A stretch of DNA of 64,000 bases from Spirosoma radiotolerans (GCF_000974425.1 NZ_CP010429.1:3844001-3908000), one strand, 5' to 3'. Positions 52,034-60,623 are shown, counted from the first letter of the stretch. The notes: generated by a model not told the origin, from the sequence alone. Made by a program: numbers and translations.

Positions 52034-52636
52034 TTACTCGGTGCGGTCGGGGTTATAATCTAGTGAAACCTTATAGGTTTCGAGCATCGTGGCTGGTATG
52101 GAGTAGTGCGTCAGACGAAACCGATCCAGACCTCCCAGTGTAACGATCGACTGATCATTCACATCAATAATTTCTGTTTTCAGCAAGAGCATGCCGTCAA
52201 CCATTGTCCCGTTCAGGCTGGGTTGACTGGATTGAGAGCCGGGGTCGACAGCTCCATCCTGAAGATGATACCGAAGCTGACCTGTCCACTTGTCGAATGT
52301 GATCGTCAATGTGCAATGCCGACGGCTGATAAAGCAGCGACCATTGTGAACGAACCGATTTACCTGAATGGTACTCGTGTCGGATGTGCCAATCACATTG
52401 CGGCCAAACTCAAGCGGGTAGGTCGCGCCAGAATCACCTAGATAAGCCAGTTGGCCAAATGAAGGCAGGCCCTGCACGATAGCTTCGTCGTACTGAAACG
52501 CTGTTTGTACTACGTTAACAGCCCCACAGCCAACATGAGAACAGACAATAGAGCCGCGCTCAGCGTCGGCCGCACGCACCATAATTCGCCGACCACATTG
52601 CTGACAGACAATAAGCGTTGTTTTAAATCCAGCCAT
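52034..52636 (-). CDS. FHA-domain protein with N-terminal zinc ribbon
   Basis: A 200-residue cytosolic protein. Four cysteines (CQQC near 11-14 and CSHVGC near 32-37) form a zinc ribbon, followed by an FHA domain (about 75-190) with the usual core FGRNVIG, the HN/RRH region FISRRHCTL and LNGTMVDG. FHA domains bind phosphothreonine, so this is a likely reader of the kinase in the same operon. It lies 3 nt before the PP2C gene. Confidence 0.85.
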   Translation of the reverse strand: MAGFKTTLIVCQQCGRRIMVRAADAERGSIVCSHVGCGAVNVVQTAFQYDEAIVQGLPSFGQLAYLGDSGATYPLEFGRNVIGTSDTSTIQVNRFVHNGRCFISRRHCTLTITFDKWTGQLRYHLQDGAVDPGSQSSQPSLNGTMVDGMLLLKTEIIDVNDQSIVTLGGLDRFRLTHYSIPATMLETYKVSLDYNPDRTE

Positions 52637-52641
52637 GTTTT

Positions 52642-53631
52642 CTATTCGTCCATGTCACGCACATCCCCATTATTGACATAGGTATCGTCGGGCTCGTGTG
52701 AATCAGCGAGGTATTGCTGTTCGTCGGCTTCATCATCATCCAGACCGTGCTCATGCGAACCCTGCACATCGGGCGTTTCCACGGCGTCAGCGTTGGGTGT
52801 CTCAACGAGTACATCGACATCCGGCTCAAGAATCGAATCCACTACTTCTTTCGACATACTCGCTTCGAGTCCCTGGTTAAAATCGTCATTGGACAGAACG
52901 AATGGTTCGTCAATTCGCTCAACTTCTACCAATTCACCGTTGAGCGAGTCATAGCGATAGAGCGTATCCAGACCATCGTCGCCACGGGCATCGACGACGC
53001 GGTAGGTATAGCCATCTGCGCCATCCAATACGATCGTATCAATCACACCATCCCGATCAAAATCCAGGCCCATTACCCGTTGGCCATTGAGGTGGCCTTC
53101 AATAATCGTTGGCTCCACGTCCGCTGTCGGGGCCGAAGCAACGTTCTGAGCATTTGGCACCGGCGAGCCATAGGGTTTCACGGGCAATTTTTCGCCCAGG
53201 ATGTTTTCCGTATACTCCTGCCGTTGCTCCAGCGAAAGGCTATTCCACTCCTCTTTTTCGAAGGTATTGTACCAGTGCCCGTGCCAGCTAAACACCCCCC
53301 CCATACCAACCTCCTGGCGAGCAGTTGTAAAGGCCTGCTCAAACGACATATTGTCCGTTACTTTTCCGGCAACGTCAACATCGTCGGGTAATTCTACAGT
53401 CGGTGAGTCTGGCGTACCTGGTTCAGCAGTCGGAGTATCTGTTACTTTTCCATACTCCTTTGTTCTTTGGGCAACCGCCCAGGCGGCTCCGCCTAATAGC
53501 ATTGTGGCGGCAGAAATGCCCAGCACTTTCTTTTGACTGGCGTTGATGCCTGATTTAGATAAGGAAGGCGTTGATGGTATCATGGAATAGGTATCGGTTG
53601 GCAAATCGGACTGGTTGGCAAGTTGCGACAT
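52642..53631 (-). CDS. acidic membrane-anchored protein, possible phospho-substrate
   Basis: A 329-residue protein of unknown family. A Ser/Thr-rich N-terminus (about 1-30) precedes a membrane helix (about 36-52, VLGISAATMLLGGAAWAVA), a Pro/Thr/Asp linker, a middle domain with WHGHWYNTFEKEEWNSL, then a calcium-type repeat-like LDFDRDGVIDTIVLDG and a long very acidic tail (about 265-329). The N-terminal Thr/Ser residues face the cytosol and would be natural targets of the kinase and ligands of the two flanking FHA proteins, but this is inference. The ATG at 53631 is preferred; the frame from 53772 would overlap the upstream FHA gene. It is 5 nt from the second FHA gene. Confidence 0.7.
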   Translation of the reverse strand: MSQLANQSDLPTDTYSMIPSTPSLSKSGINASQKKVLGISAATMLLGGAAWAVAQRTKEYGKVTDTPTAEPGTPDSPTVELPDDVDVAGKVTDNMSFEQAFTTARQEVGMGGVFSWHGHWYNTFEKEEWNSLSLEQRQEYTENILGEKLPVKPYGSPVPNAQNVASAPTADVEPTIIEGHLNGQRVMGLDFDRDGVIDTIVLDGADGYTYRVVDARGDDGLDTLYRYDSLNGELVEVERIDEPFVLSNDDFNQGLEASMSKEVVDSILEPDVDVLVETPNADAVETPDVQGSHEHGLDDDEADEQQYLADSHEPDDTYVNNGDVRDMDE

Positions 53632-53711
53632 GGCTGATAGGAGAATAAATCTTGATTGATGTGGATGAATAAAGCTTATCCCAAAAAGGTAAGTGTAAAG
53701 GGAAGACTTTT

Positions 53712-54467
53712 TTAGTTGACCCAAATAGCCTGACAACGTCGGCAGCTCTTTTGCTGGACGAGCAGTTCCCACTCGCGCGTCCCGAATGGATCACGACAGG
53801 CTGGATTAGGGCACCGGTATTTCTCACGGTATTCTTTCTCAATGACTTCCAGCTTCTCTTCGGTTGACAACAGCGTCGAGCATAAGGTGGGGACCAACAT
53901 ACTTAATCCTGCTCCTGACATAATGTGAAGCAGGGGTAAAGCCGCCCCTCCTGTCGACAGAACCGAGCTAATCCCGACAATCGATGAGAGAATTACGCTA
54001 CCCGTCCGAATCATTTTTTCGCGATTTCGGCATTCTTTTCGAAGTATCGGGTATTGTTGATAAACCTGTTGCAGGTCGGCAAAGGCATGGGTAAAGTCAA
54101 GCGGATTTGCGTCTGCGTTGGGAGATTTTTTTGTGGCAACTGGCGCTGACTGTACGGTGGATTTGACGGGCTCGTTTTTTATTAGAGCCAGAATTTCATC
54201 AACTGTAAGAACGGTGTCGGCAAAGCGAAGCGTATCCTGTTTGTCAACTACTTTGCGCGTAACACGCACGTCATTCACAAACGAGCCATTTTTACTGGAA
54301 AGGTCCTCAACGATGAAGCTCGTTGACGTGCATTGAATCAGCCGGGCATGATGCCCACTCACTTTACTCTGGGGGAGAACCAGTTGATTGTCGACACTTC
54401 GTCCAATTGTATAAGCAGTCAATTGGCTTAAAGTATCAATCAGTTGGTAAAACTGACTATCGTTCAT
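53712..54467 (-). CDS. FHA-domain membrane protein with C-terminal zinc ribbon
   Basis: A 251-residue protein and the first gene of the kinase/caspase operon. The N-terminal FHA domain (about 8-95) has GRSVDNQLVLPQSKVSGHHARL and the SSKNGSFVND strand. A charged linker and a hydrophobic hairpin (about 158-205, VILSSIVGISSVLSTGGAALP) suggest two membrane helices, and four cysteines at the end (CPNPACRDPF and CRRCQAIW) form a zinc ribbon. It probably brings phosphothreonine-bearing partners to the membrane. A weak -7-like box (TATCTTCG on the minus strand, 54520-54527) lies 53 nt upstream. Confidence 0.85.
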   Translation of the reverse strand: MNDSQFYQLIDTLSQLTAYTIGRSVDNQLVLPQSKVSGHHARLIQCTSTSFIVEDLSSKNGSFVNDVRVTRKVVDKQDTLRFADTVLTVDEILALIKNEPVKSTVQSAPVATKKSPNADANPLDFTHAFADLQQVYQQYPILRKECRNREKMIRTGSVILSSIVGISSVLSTGGAALPLLHIMSGAGLSMLVPTLCSTLLSTEEKLEVIEKEYREKYRCPNPACRDPFGTREWELLVQQKSCRRCQAIWVN

Positions 54468-54579
54468 GGGTGTGGAAGCTATAGAATCTGCTAGCTGACA
54501 GCGACTCTACTATATGAAGCGAAGATAATTTATTTCCTTTATATAATGTCGACTTCTGTATACTATTTATTTACCCATC

Positions 54580-54614
54580 AAAAAAGAGATGGCCCGTTAA
54601 GCTAACGGGCCATC
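54580..54614 (-). terminator. orphan minus-strand intrinsic terminator
   Basis: GATGGCCCGTTA at 54588-54599 pairs perfectly with 54603-54614 around a 3-base loop. Read on the minus strand it is followed by TCTTTTTTG, a textbook terminator. No minus-strand gene lies between it and the kup start region, so it must end an unseen transcript starting in 54615-55040, or be a leftover. The rest of this 574-nt gap shows only the kup promoter stem-loop. Confidence 0.75.
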
Positions 54615-54957
54615 TGCAAAACACACCTAATTAAACAGAACCAAAAAATCCGCACTAAAACTATATACATACTTACGTTTTAAAGCAGACTTTAGTTTTA
54701 TCGGTATAAAGTTACTGATTACTTTCTCCACACTTATCTTTCCGGGTTCCGTTACCCCTAAAAGCACGTTTCGTTCAGAAAAACCCATTTGCCCTTATTT
54801 TCTCAACTTAACATAAGTCACCTGTGGGCATCTGATTCCAACTGATTTTTAAGGGGGTATTGTGGTTAATGCATCATTTTTCGCGTTGAATCCGTCTAAA
54901 CAGCTAGTTGCCTGTCTTTATACGGCTCAATTGAGCGTAACTTTCAACCCAATACAC

Positions 54958-55000
54958 GTCAAAACGGTGCAAACATCGGTTATCTTTGCGCCGTTTTGAC
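54958..55000 (+). promoter_or_regulatory. kup promoter box embedded in a 16-bp stem-loop
   Basis: The 16-base arm at 54958-54973 pairs with 54985-55000 with a single G-T wobble around an 11-base loop. The exact -7 box TATCTTTG (54981-54988) overlaps the loop and the right arm. A start near 54995 leaves a leader of about 47 nt before the kup ATG. The overlap suggests either an operator or a supercoiling-sensitive cruciform at the promoter. Confidence 0.65.
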
Positions 55001-55041
55001 TCGCTACCCGCTCGTAAGACAAGAAGGCGCTAGCCTATTTT

Positions 55042-56994
55042 ATGGAAGATAAGAAACATATAGACACCGTTACGGCTGCCGGTCTGTTAGTGGCCATGGG
55101 CATCATTTACGGTGATATTGGTACATCGCCCCTGTACACGCTCCGGGCAATAATTGGAGCCGGAAATGTTATTCGACCTGATGTGGTCCGTGGCGCCCTC
55201 TCCTGCGTTCTCTGGACACTGACCCTGCAAACAACCGTCAAATATGTCATTCTGATTTTGAGGGCCGACAACCGGGGTGAAGGGGGTATTTTTGCGCTGT
55301 ATGCACTGGTCAGGCGACATGCCCGCTGGCTTACGCTCCCGGCCATTATTGGGGGGTCAGCACTGCTGGCCGATGGTATCATCACCCCCCCTATTTCGGT
55401 ATCGTCGGCGGTAGAAGGATTGCGCCTGCTTTATCCGGCCATCACGCCCACCGAAATTATTGAGATTGTTATCGCGATTTTAACCATCCTGTTTCTGATT
55501 CAGGCGTTTGGGACGAATGTAGTCGGAACGGCCTTTGGGCCGATCATGCTCGTGTGGTTTGTAATGCTCGGTACCCTCGGCGCCATTCAGATCGCTCAGG
55601 CACCGGGCATTCTGGCGGCTATTAATCCTTACTACGCCTGGTGGTTACTCGTTGAATACCCCGGTGGTTTCTGGCTGTTAGGGTCTGTTTTCCTCTGTAC
55701 AACGGGGGCCGAAGCACTCTATTCGGACATGGGTCACTGCGGCCGGTCAAACATCCGGGTGAGCTGGGTATTTGTAAAGTCCTGCCTGATCCTCAATTAC
55801 TTCGGCCAGGGAGCGTGGCTCCTGGGCATCCAGGGACAAGTTCTGAAAGATCGAATTCCTTTTTACGAGGTAATGCCCCCCTGGTTCCTGACCATCGGTA
55901 TTGTCATTGCAACGGCGGCTACCGTCATTGCCAGTCAGGCACTTATCAGCGGCTCGTTTACGCTCATCAGTGAGGCCATCCGCCTTAATTTCTGGCCCAA
56001 AGTTCAGCTGCGGTACCCGAGTGTTCAGAAAGGCCAGCTTTACGTGCCCAGTGTGAACATGCTCCTTTGGGCGGGTTGCGTCGGGGTGGTTCTTTATTTC
56101 CGCGAGTCGTCGAATATGGAAGCAGCCTACGGCCTTGCTATTACGCTGACCATGCTGATGACCACCTTGCTCATGTCCTATTACCTCTATACACACAAGT
56201 ACCAGGCGTGGTGGGTGGTGTTGTTCCTGACCGTTTATCTGGGTATCGAAGGGTCTTTTCTCGTCGCCAACCTCATTAAGTTCCCGCATGGTGGCTGGGT
56301 ATCGGTGATGATTGGTGCGGCCATAGCCGGGGTGATGTACATCTGGCTACAAGCCTTCCAGATTAAACTTCGCCTGACCGAATACGTCCGCATCGACCAG
56401 TACACCCAGGCGATCAAAGAGTTAAGCCGCGACATCAGTATTCCTAAATACGCCACGCACATTGTGTTCATGAGCAATGCTGCCCGGCAATCGGAAATTG
56501 AATCGAAAATTATTTACTCCATTTTCCAGAAACGGCCCAAACGCGCCGATATCTACTGGTTTGTTCACGTCGATACGACGGATGATCCGTATACGATGGA
56601 GTACAAAGTAAACACCATTGCCCCGGACGACGCCTATAAAGTGACCTTTAAATTAGGCTTTCGGGTTGAACAACGCATCAATCTGTTCTTCCGGAAGGTA
56701 ATCGAGGACATGGTTAAAAACAAAGAAGTGGACATTACCAGCCGCTACGAATCCCTTAGCCGGCAGAATGTGATTGGTGATTTCCGTTTCGTTGTTCTGG
56801 AGAAATTCCTCTCGTTCGAAAACGAATTACCCGCTCGTGAACGGTTTATCATGAACCTATACTTCACCATAAAAGGATTTACTACACCCGAAGATCGGTG
56901 GTTCGGTCTCGACAGTAGTTCGGTAAAAGTCGAAAAAGTACCGCTGGTTATCCGCCCTGTCGAAAACGTCCAACTCAAACGTATTACAAGTTAA
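55042..56994 (+). CDS. kup: KUP/HAK-family potassium uptake permease
   Basis: A 650-residue inner-membrane K+/H+ symporter with about twelve helices. The family start AAGLLVAMGIIYGDIGTSPLYTLR is clear (quoted in part: YGDIGTSPLYT), followed by LRADNRGEGGIFALYAL, GGSALLADGIITPPIS and a C-terminal cytosolic domain from about residue 450 (HIVFMSNAARQSEIES, then the Kup-type end). Length is typical. It has its own promoter and is followed after 93 nt, all inverted repeat, by an epimerase gene. Confidence 0.93.
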   Translation: MEDKKHIDTVTAAGLLVAMGIIYGDIGTSPLYTLRAIIGAGNVIRPDVVRGALSCVLWTLTLQTTVKYVILILRADNRGEGGIFALYALVRRHARWLTLPAIIGGSALLADGIITPPISVSSAVEGLRLLYPAITPTEIIEIVIAILTILFLIQAFGTNVVGTAFGPIMLVWFVMLGTLGAIQIAQAPGILAAINPYYAWWLLVEYPGGFWLLGSVFLCTTGAEALYSDMGHCGRSNIRVSWVFVKSCLILNYFGQGAWLLGIQGQVLKDRIPFYEVMPPWFLTIGIVIATAATVIASQALISGSFTLISEAIRLNFWPKVQLRYPSVQKGQLYVPSVNMLLWAGCVGVVLYFRESSNMEAAYGLAITLTMLMTTLLMSYYLYTHKYQAWWVVLFLTVYLGIEGSFLVANLIKFPHGGWVSVMIGAAIAGVMYIWLQAFQIKLRLTEYVRIDQYTQAIKELSRDISIPKYATHIVFMSNAARQSEIESKIIYSIFQKRPKRADIYWFVHVDTTDDPYTMEYKVNTIAPDDAYKVTFKLGFRVEQRINLFFRKVIEDMVKNKEVDITSRYESLSRQNVIGDFRFVVLEKFLSFENELPARERFIMNLYFTIKGFTTPEDRWFGLDSSSVKVEKVPLVIRPVENVQLKRITS

Positions 56995-56998
56995 TAAA

Positions 56999-57087
56999 AG
57001 AGCGAAAGAATGAAAGAGTGAAAGAGCGTTAAACAATAGTACCGCTTCATTCGCTCTTTCATTCTTTCGCTCTTTCACTCTTTCATT
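56999..57087. repeat. inverted repeat built from an 8-bp word, abutting the epimerase start
   Basis: The left part (56999-57028) consists of GAAAG-type octamers and the right part (57052-57087) of CTTTC-type octamers. At least two different 20-bp perfect pairings are possible (57009-57028 with 57068-57087, and 56999-57018 with 57054-57073), so the hairpin can slip. The ATG of the next gene is the very next base after the right arm. It fills the gap between kup and the epimerase. Confidence 0.92.
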
Positions 57088-58149
57088 ATGAAGCTATTAA
57101 TCACAGGTGGAGCCGGGTTTGTGGGCTCATCGCTGGCGATCTCGCTGAAGCAGAATTATCCACAGTATCAAATCTTTGCCCTCGATAACCTGAAACGGCG
57201 GGGGTCAGAATTAAGCCTGGCCCGGTTGAAAGCCGCTGGCATCGAGTTTCTGCATGGCGATATCCGAAATAAAGAAGATTTTGATGCCTTGCCTGCCGTA
57301 GATACCGTGATTGAAGCTTCGGCCGAACCGTCGGTATTGGCTGGTCTGGATGGTACTCCCGACTATCTGATCAATACCAATCTCTTCGGCACTGTCAATT
57401 GCCTCAATTACGCCCTGAAGCACAAAGCCAACTTTATCTTTCTGTCGACGAGCCGGGTGTATCCCATCAAGACCATCGAAACCCTAAATTTCGAGGAAGC
57501 CGATACCCGTTTTATGCTGACCGACGACCAACCCGTACCGGGCGTATCATCCAAAGGGATTGCGGAGAATTTCCCGCTCGACGGTGCCCGGTCGCTGTAT
57601 GGTACCACCAAGCTGGCGTCCGAATTGCTGATTCAGGAGTACAACGAATTCTACGGTCTCAAGACGGTCATCAACCGCTGTGGCGTCATTACGGGTCCCT
57701 GGCAAATGGGCAAGGTCGATCAGGGCGTTATGGTGCTCTGGATCGCCAAGCACTATTTCGAGCAAAAATTAGCCTACATCGGGTACGGTGGCACAGGCAA
57801 ACAAACCCGCGATATGCTTCACATTGCGGACCTATACCGGCTCATCGACTGGGAACTGCATCATCTGGATGCCGTCAATGGCCAGATCCTGAACGCCGGT
57901 GGTGGTCAGCAGAGCAGCGCTTCGTTGCAGGAGCTGACCAAAATTTGCCAGGAAGTAACGGGCAAAACCATCCCGATCACCCAGGTCGCCGAGAATCGGG
58001 CTGCGGATATTCGGCTCTACATTACGGACAACACCAACGTGACGAACCTGACGGGCTGGAAACCTGAGCTGGGCATCCGCGAAATCGTGACCGACATTCA
58101 CGACTGGCTCAACGAAAACCGGGCCGCCCTGGAGCCCATTCTGAAGTAA
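57088..58149 (+). CDS. NAD-dependent sugar-nucleotide epimerase/dehydratase
   Basis: A 353-residue extended short-chain dehydrogenase. The N-terminal Rossmann fold has TGGAGFVGSSLA, the catalytic Ser-Tyr-Lys set appears as FLSTSRVYP and SLYGTTKLA (Tyr-x-x-x-Lys), and the later RCGVITGPWQMGKVDQGV and the ending GWKPELGIREIV resemble the CDP-paratose/tyvelose epimerase-like group. It should interconvert a nucleotide sugar for envelope glycan. No other nucleotide-sugar genes are adjacent. Its start follows directly on the inverted repeat. Confidence 0.87.
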   Translation: MKLLITGGAGFVGSSLAISLKQNYPQYQIFALDNLKRRGSELSLARLKAAGIEFLHGDIRNKEDFDALPAVDTVIEASAEPSVLAGLDGTPDYLINTNLFGTVNCLNYALKHKANFIFLSTSRVYPIKTIETLNFEEADTRFMLTDDQPVPGVSSKGIAENFPLDGARSLYGTTKLASELLIQEYNEFYGLKTVINRCGVITGPWQMGKVDQGVMVLWIAKHYFEQKLAYIGYGGTGKQTRDMLHIADLYRLIDWELHHLDAVNGQILNAGGGQQSSASLQELTKICQEVTGKTIPITQVAENRAADIRLYITDNTNVTNLTGWKPELGIREIVTDIHDWLNENRAALEPILK

Positions 58150-58176
58150 ATCAGCACTTTATAAATAACCCAACTG

Positions 58177-58225
58177 TATCCACGGTTCGTGCGGTCGGTG
58201 CTCCGATCCTCACGGACCGTGGATA
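58177..58225. repeat. inverted repeat at the convergent epimerase/GH3 junction
   Basis: The 15-base arm at 58177-58191 pairs with 58211-58225 with one mismatch around a 19-base loop. It lies in the 85-nt gap between the two converging genes. No T-run follows on either strand, so it may act as a rho-independent barrier only weakly. Confidence 0.75.
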
Positions 58226-58234
58226 TAGAAAACT

Positions 58235-60565
58235 CTACTGACCTGACTTTTTATAAGTAGTCGTGCGGGCATCCTTGATGACGCCTTTCCAATTCAGGCC
58301 AAAGCCAAAATCATACACATTCCCAAGTGCATCTTTGTAAGGAGTCATATCCCGGGGAATGTCTTCAGCTTGTGCTTCAACGGTTTTCATATCGGCCGGA
58401 AACTGCATGGGCAGCAGCGCCGAAGGCTCATGTGCGCCTGTCAAAATATCCATCAACGCCTGATCCTGCACCCCGAAATGAGCCAGAATAGCGTTTGACT
58501 GGCCCTCAAATTCGCGAACAACCGTGGGGTTGGATACCAACAAGGACACGATCACCGGCTTGCCCTTCATCCGAGCAAAGGACTCAGTCACCATGGCTAA
58601 ATCAGAGCTATTGATGGTTTTAGCGGTTTTACCGTTATAGGTCCGGTTGGTGAATTTCTCCAGCGGATCGCCACCGGCAATACTCGGATCACGGCTCCCC
58701 TGGGCTTTGTAATCCGCATATTGCAGACTGACTGGCACGTAGCCCGTACCACCCGCTTTGGCATCGTCGGAGTCGTAGCCCCCGCCCGAATTTGGACTCT
58801 GAATGAACACCAGCGCGTAATCTGCCTCGGCAGGATTGTCGGTCACGGTAAAGTACTTTTTGACAACAGCCAGGTTGACCGGGTAATCCAGCTTTTCGGG
58901 GATTTGCATCCCCAGGAAGTTGCGGCCCGCCGGCGTAAATCGTTTGGGGATATAAACGGTCTTGCCTTTGGTCAATGGCAGTGTTTTTTCATTGTTTTTC
59001 AGCATCACCACCGACTCCAGCTGCGCCTGGTAACCGGCTTTCATAAACTCGGCCGTACCTACTGAGTTCTGCGATACCTGCGGCTCTAAATACGGGTTTT
59101 CAAAAAGCCCCACCCGGAAGATATTTTTCAACAACCGAACGGCCGATTGCTCAAATCGATTCCGCATGAACGCAACCCCGTGCTCTTTAACACCCATTTG
59201 ATACGCGTCAATGACGGGTTTGGATTCGTTGTTGCCCCCGAACTGATCGACCCCGTTCATAAGGATTTTATAGTGTCGTTCAGCCACGGATAGCTTCTCC
59301 ACGCCCCAGGATTTACCCGTCAGGAATACGTCGACGGCGGTCTCATCGGCGGTAATCAGCCAATCCGTGCACACGACTCCATCATACTTGTATTTTGTCC
59401 GCAGCAAATCGTGGATGATGTATTTGTTGTAGCTATTACCCACATTCTCACCGTACTTTTTATCCTGATCGAAGGAGATCGTGTAGTACGGCATGACGGC
59501 CGATGCCATACCCGTTTTCCCTTTCAGCTTGAAAGCGCCGTTGAGGAAAGGCTGAAAATGCGTTTCAAAATTCTTACCCGGATAAACCGCATACTTACCG
59601 TAGCCGTAGTGCGCATCGCGGCCACCCTCCCCCGAGCCACCGCCCGGCCAGTGTTTGACCATCGCATTCACACTGTGGTATCCCCAGCCACCTGTAATCT
59701 CGTTGGCACCCGTTGAGGTTTGAAAACCGTCGATGTAGGCCCGTGCCATATCGGTAGCCAGTTTAGGATCTTCCCCAAATGTACCACTAACCCGGTTCCA
59801 GCGGGGGTCTGTTGCCAGATCGACTTGCGGAGAAAGCGCCGTAGCAATACCCAGCGCCCGGTATTCCGTAGCGGCAATTTGCCCGAATCGATGCACCAGT
59901 TCAGGGTTGAAGGTGGCGGCCAGCCCCAGCGAGCCCGGCCACATGGAAATGGCACCGCCCGCCCCGGCGTTGAACTCGGCATCGGCACGGGTACCATGCC
60001 GGGGATCGGAACTACTGTTGATAGGAATACCCAGACCAAGGCCTTCGACCAGCGCCTGGGCATTGTTGTTCCATTCGGCGGCTGCTTCAGGGCTTTGCAC
60101 CGACGTAATCAGGACGTGTCGGAGGTTATCCTTCGTTAAAAATTCCTTTTGCTGATCGGAGAGATCCGCCACTTTAGCGCCACTTTGGGCAAATATTTTT
60201 CCATTATAGGTACCTGCAAACGGGCCACCGGCTGCGGCCGGAATGGGCTGGTGTTTGCTGTAAAGCATTAGTCCGGCAATCTGCTCAACCGTTAATTTAG
60301 AGGCCAGGTCTTTAGCCCGTACGTCAACGGACAAACGCCAGTCTTCGTATTTATCCAGTTTGCCGTTTTTGTTCAGATCTTTGAACGCAAAGCCTTTTTC
60401 CGTGATCAGTTTTACACCCGAGCTGGTCGAGTAACCCAATGTTTTGCCTCCTTTATTGGTCACCTTCGTCCAGCTCCCCAGTTGGGCTTCGGTCCAGTTC
60501 TGACCAAACGCAACGGACGCCGAGAACAAGCTCAGCAAACCGATACAAATACGTTGTCTTTTCAT
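58235..60565 (-). CDS. secreted glycoside hydrolase family 3 (beta-glucosidase/xylosidase-like)
   Basis: A 776-residue GH3 enzyme with a signal peptide (about 1-21, ending VAFG) and an EF-hand-like DLNKNGKLDKYED near 62. The (beta/alpha)8 domain has the substrate-binding WPGGGSGEGGRDAHYG and the nucleophile Asp in VVCTDWLIT at about 400 (TDW here, where SDW is usual). The second domain and the fibronectin-type C-terminal part follow. It removes terminal glucose or xylose from plant-type oligosaccharides in the periplasm. It begins a same-strand run of four hydrolase genes. Confidence 0.88.
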   Translation of the reverse strand: MKRQRICIGLLSLFSASVAFGQNWTEAQLGSWTKVTNKGGKTLGYSTSSGVKLITEKGFAFKDLNKNGKLDKYEDWRLSVDVRAKDLASKLTVEQIAGLMLYSKHQPIPAAAGGPFAGTYNGKIFAQSGAKVADLSDQQKEFLTKDNLRHVLITSVQSPEAAAEWNNNAQALVEGLGLGIPINSSSDPRHGTRADAEFNAGAGGAISMWPGSLGLAATFNPELVHRFGQIAATEYRALGIATALSPQVDLATDPRWNRVSGTFGEDPKLATDMARAYIDGFQTSTGANEITGGWGYHSVNAMVKHWPGGGSGEGGRDAHYGYGKYAVYPGKNFETHFQPFLNGAFKLKGKTGMASAVMPYYTISFDQDKKYGENVGNSYNKYIIHDLLRTKYKYDGVVCTDWLITADETAVDVFLTGKSWGVEKLSVAERHYKILMNGVDQFGGNNESKPVIDAYQMGVKEHGVAFMRNRFEQSAVRLLKNIFRVGLFENPYLEPQVSQNSVGTAEFMKAGYQAQLESVVMLKNNEKTLPLTKGKTVYIPKRFTPAGRNFLGMQIPEKLDYPVNLAVVKKYFTVTDNPAEADYALVFIQSPNSGGGYDSDDAKAGGTGYVPVSLQYADYKAQGSRDPSIAGGDPLEKFTNRTYNGKTAKTINSSDLAMVTESFARMKGKPVIVSLLVSNPTVVREFEGQSNAILAHFGVQDQALMDILTGAHEPSALLPMQFPADMKTVEAQAEDIPRDMTPYKDALGNVYDFGFGLNWKGVIKDARTTTYKKSGQ

Positions 60566-60623
60566 TTTCTTAGGTTAAAATCTCTTTATGTTTACGGCTG
60601 GTGGACCGGCTCTTCTCATTCAC

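Noticed and set aside
45573-54467. Type VI secretion regulation module
   Set aside because: Kinase, PP2C and FHA match that theme, but no Tss structural, VgrG or Hcp gene is present in the window, and a caspase is not part of such modules.
57399-58067. 222-codon plus-strand frame inside the epimerase gene
   Set aside because: It overlaps the epimerase in another frame and has an Arg/Gln/His-rich composition typical of a shadow.
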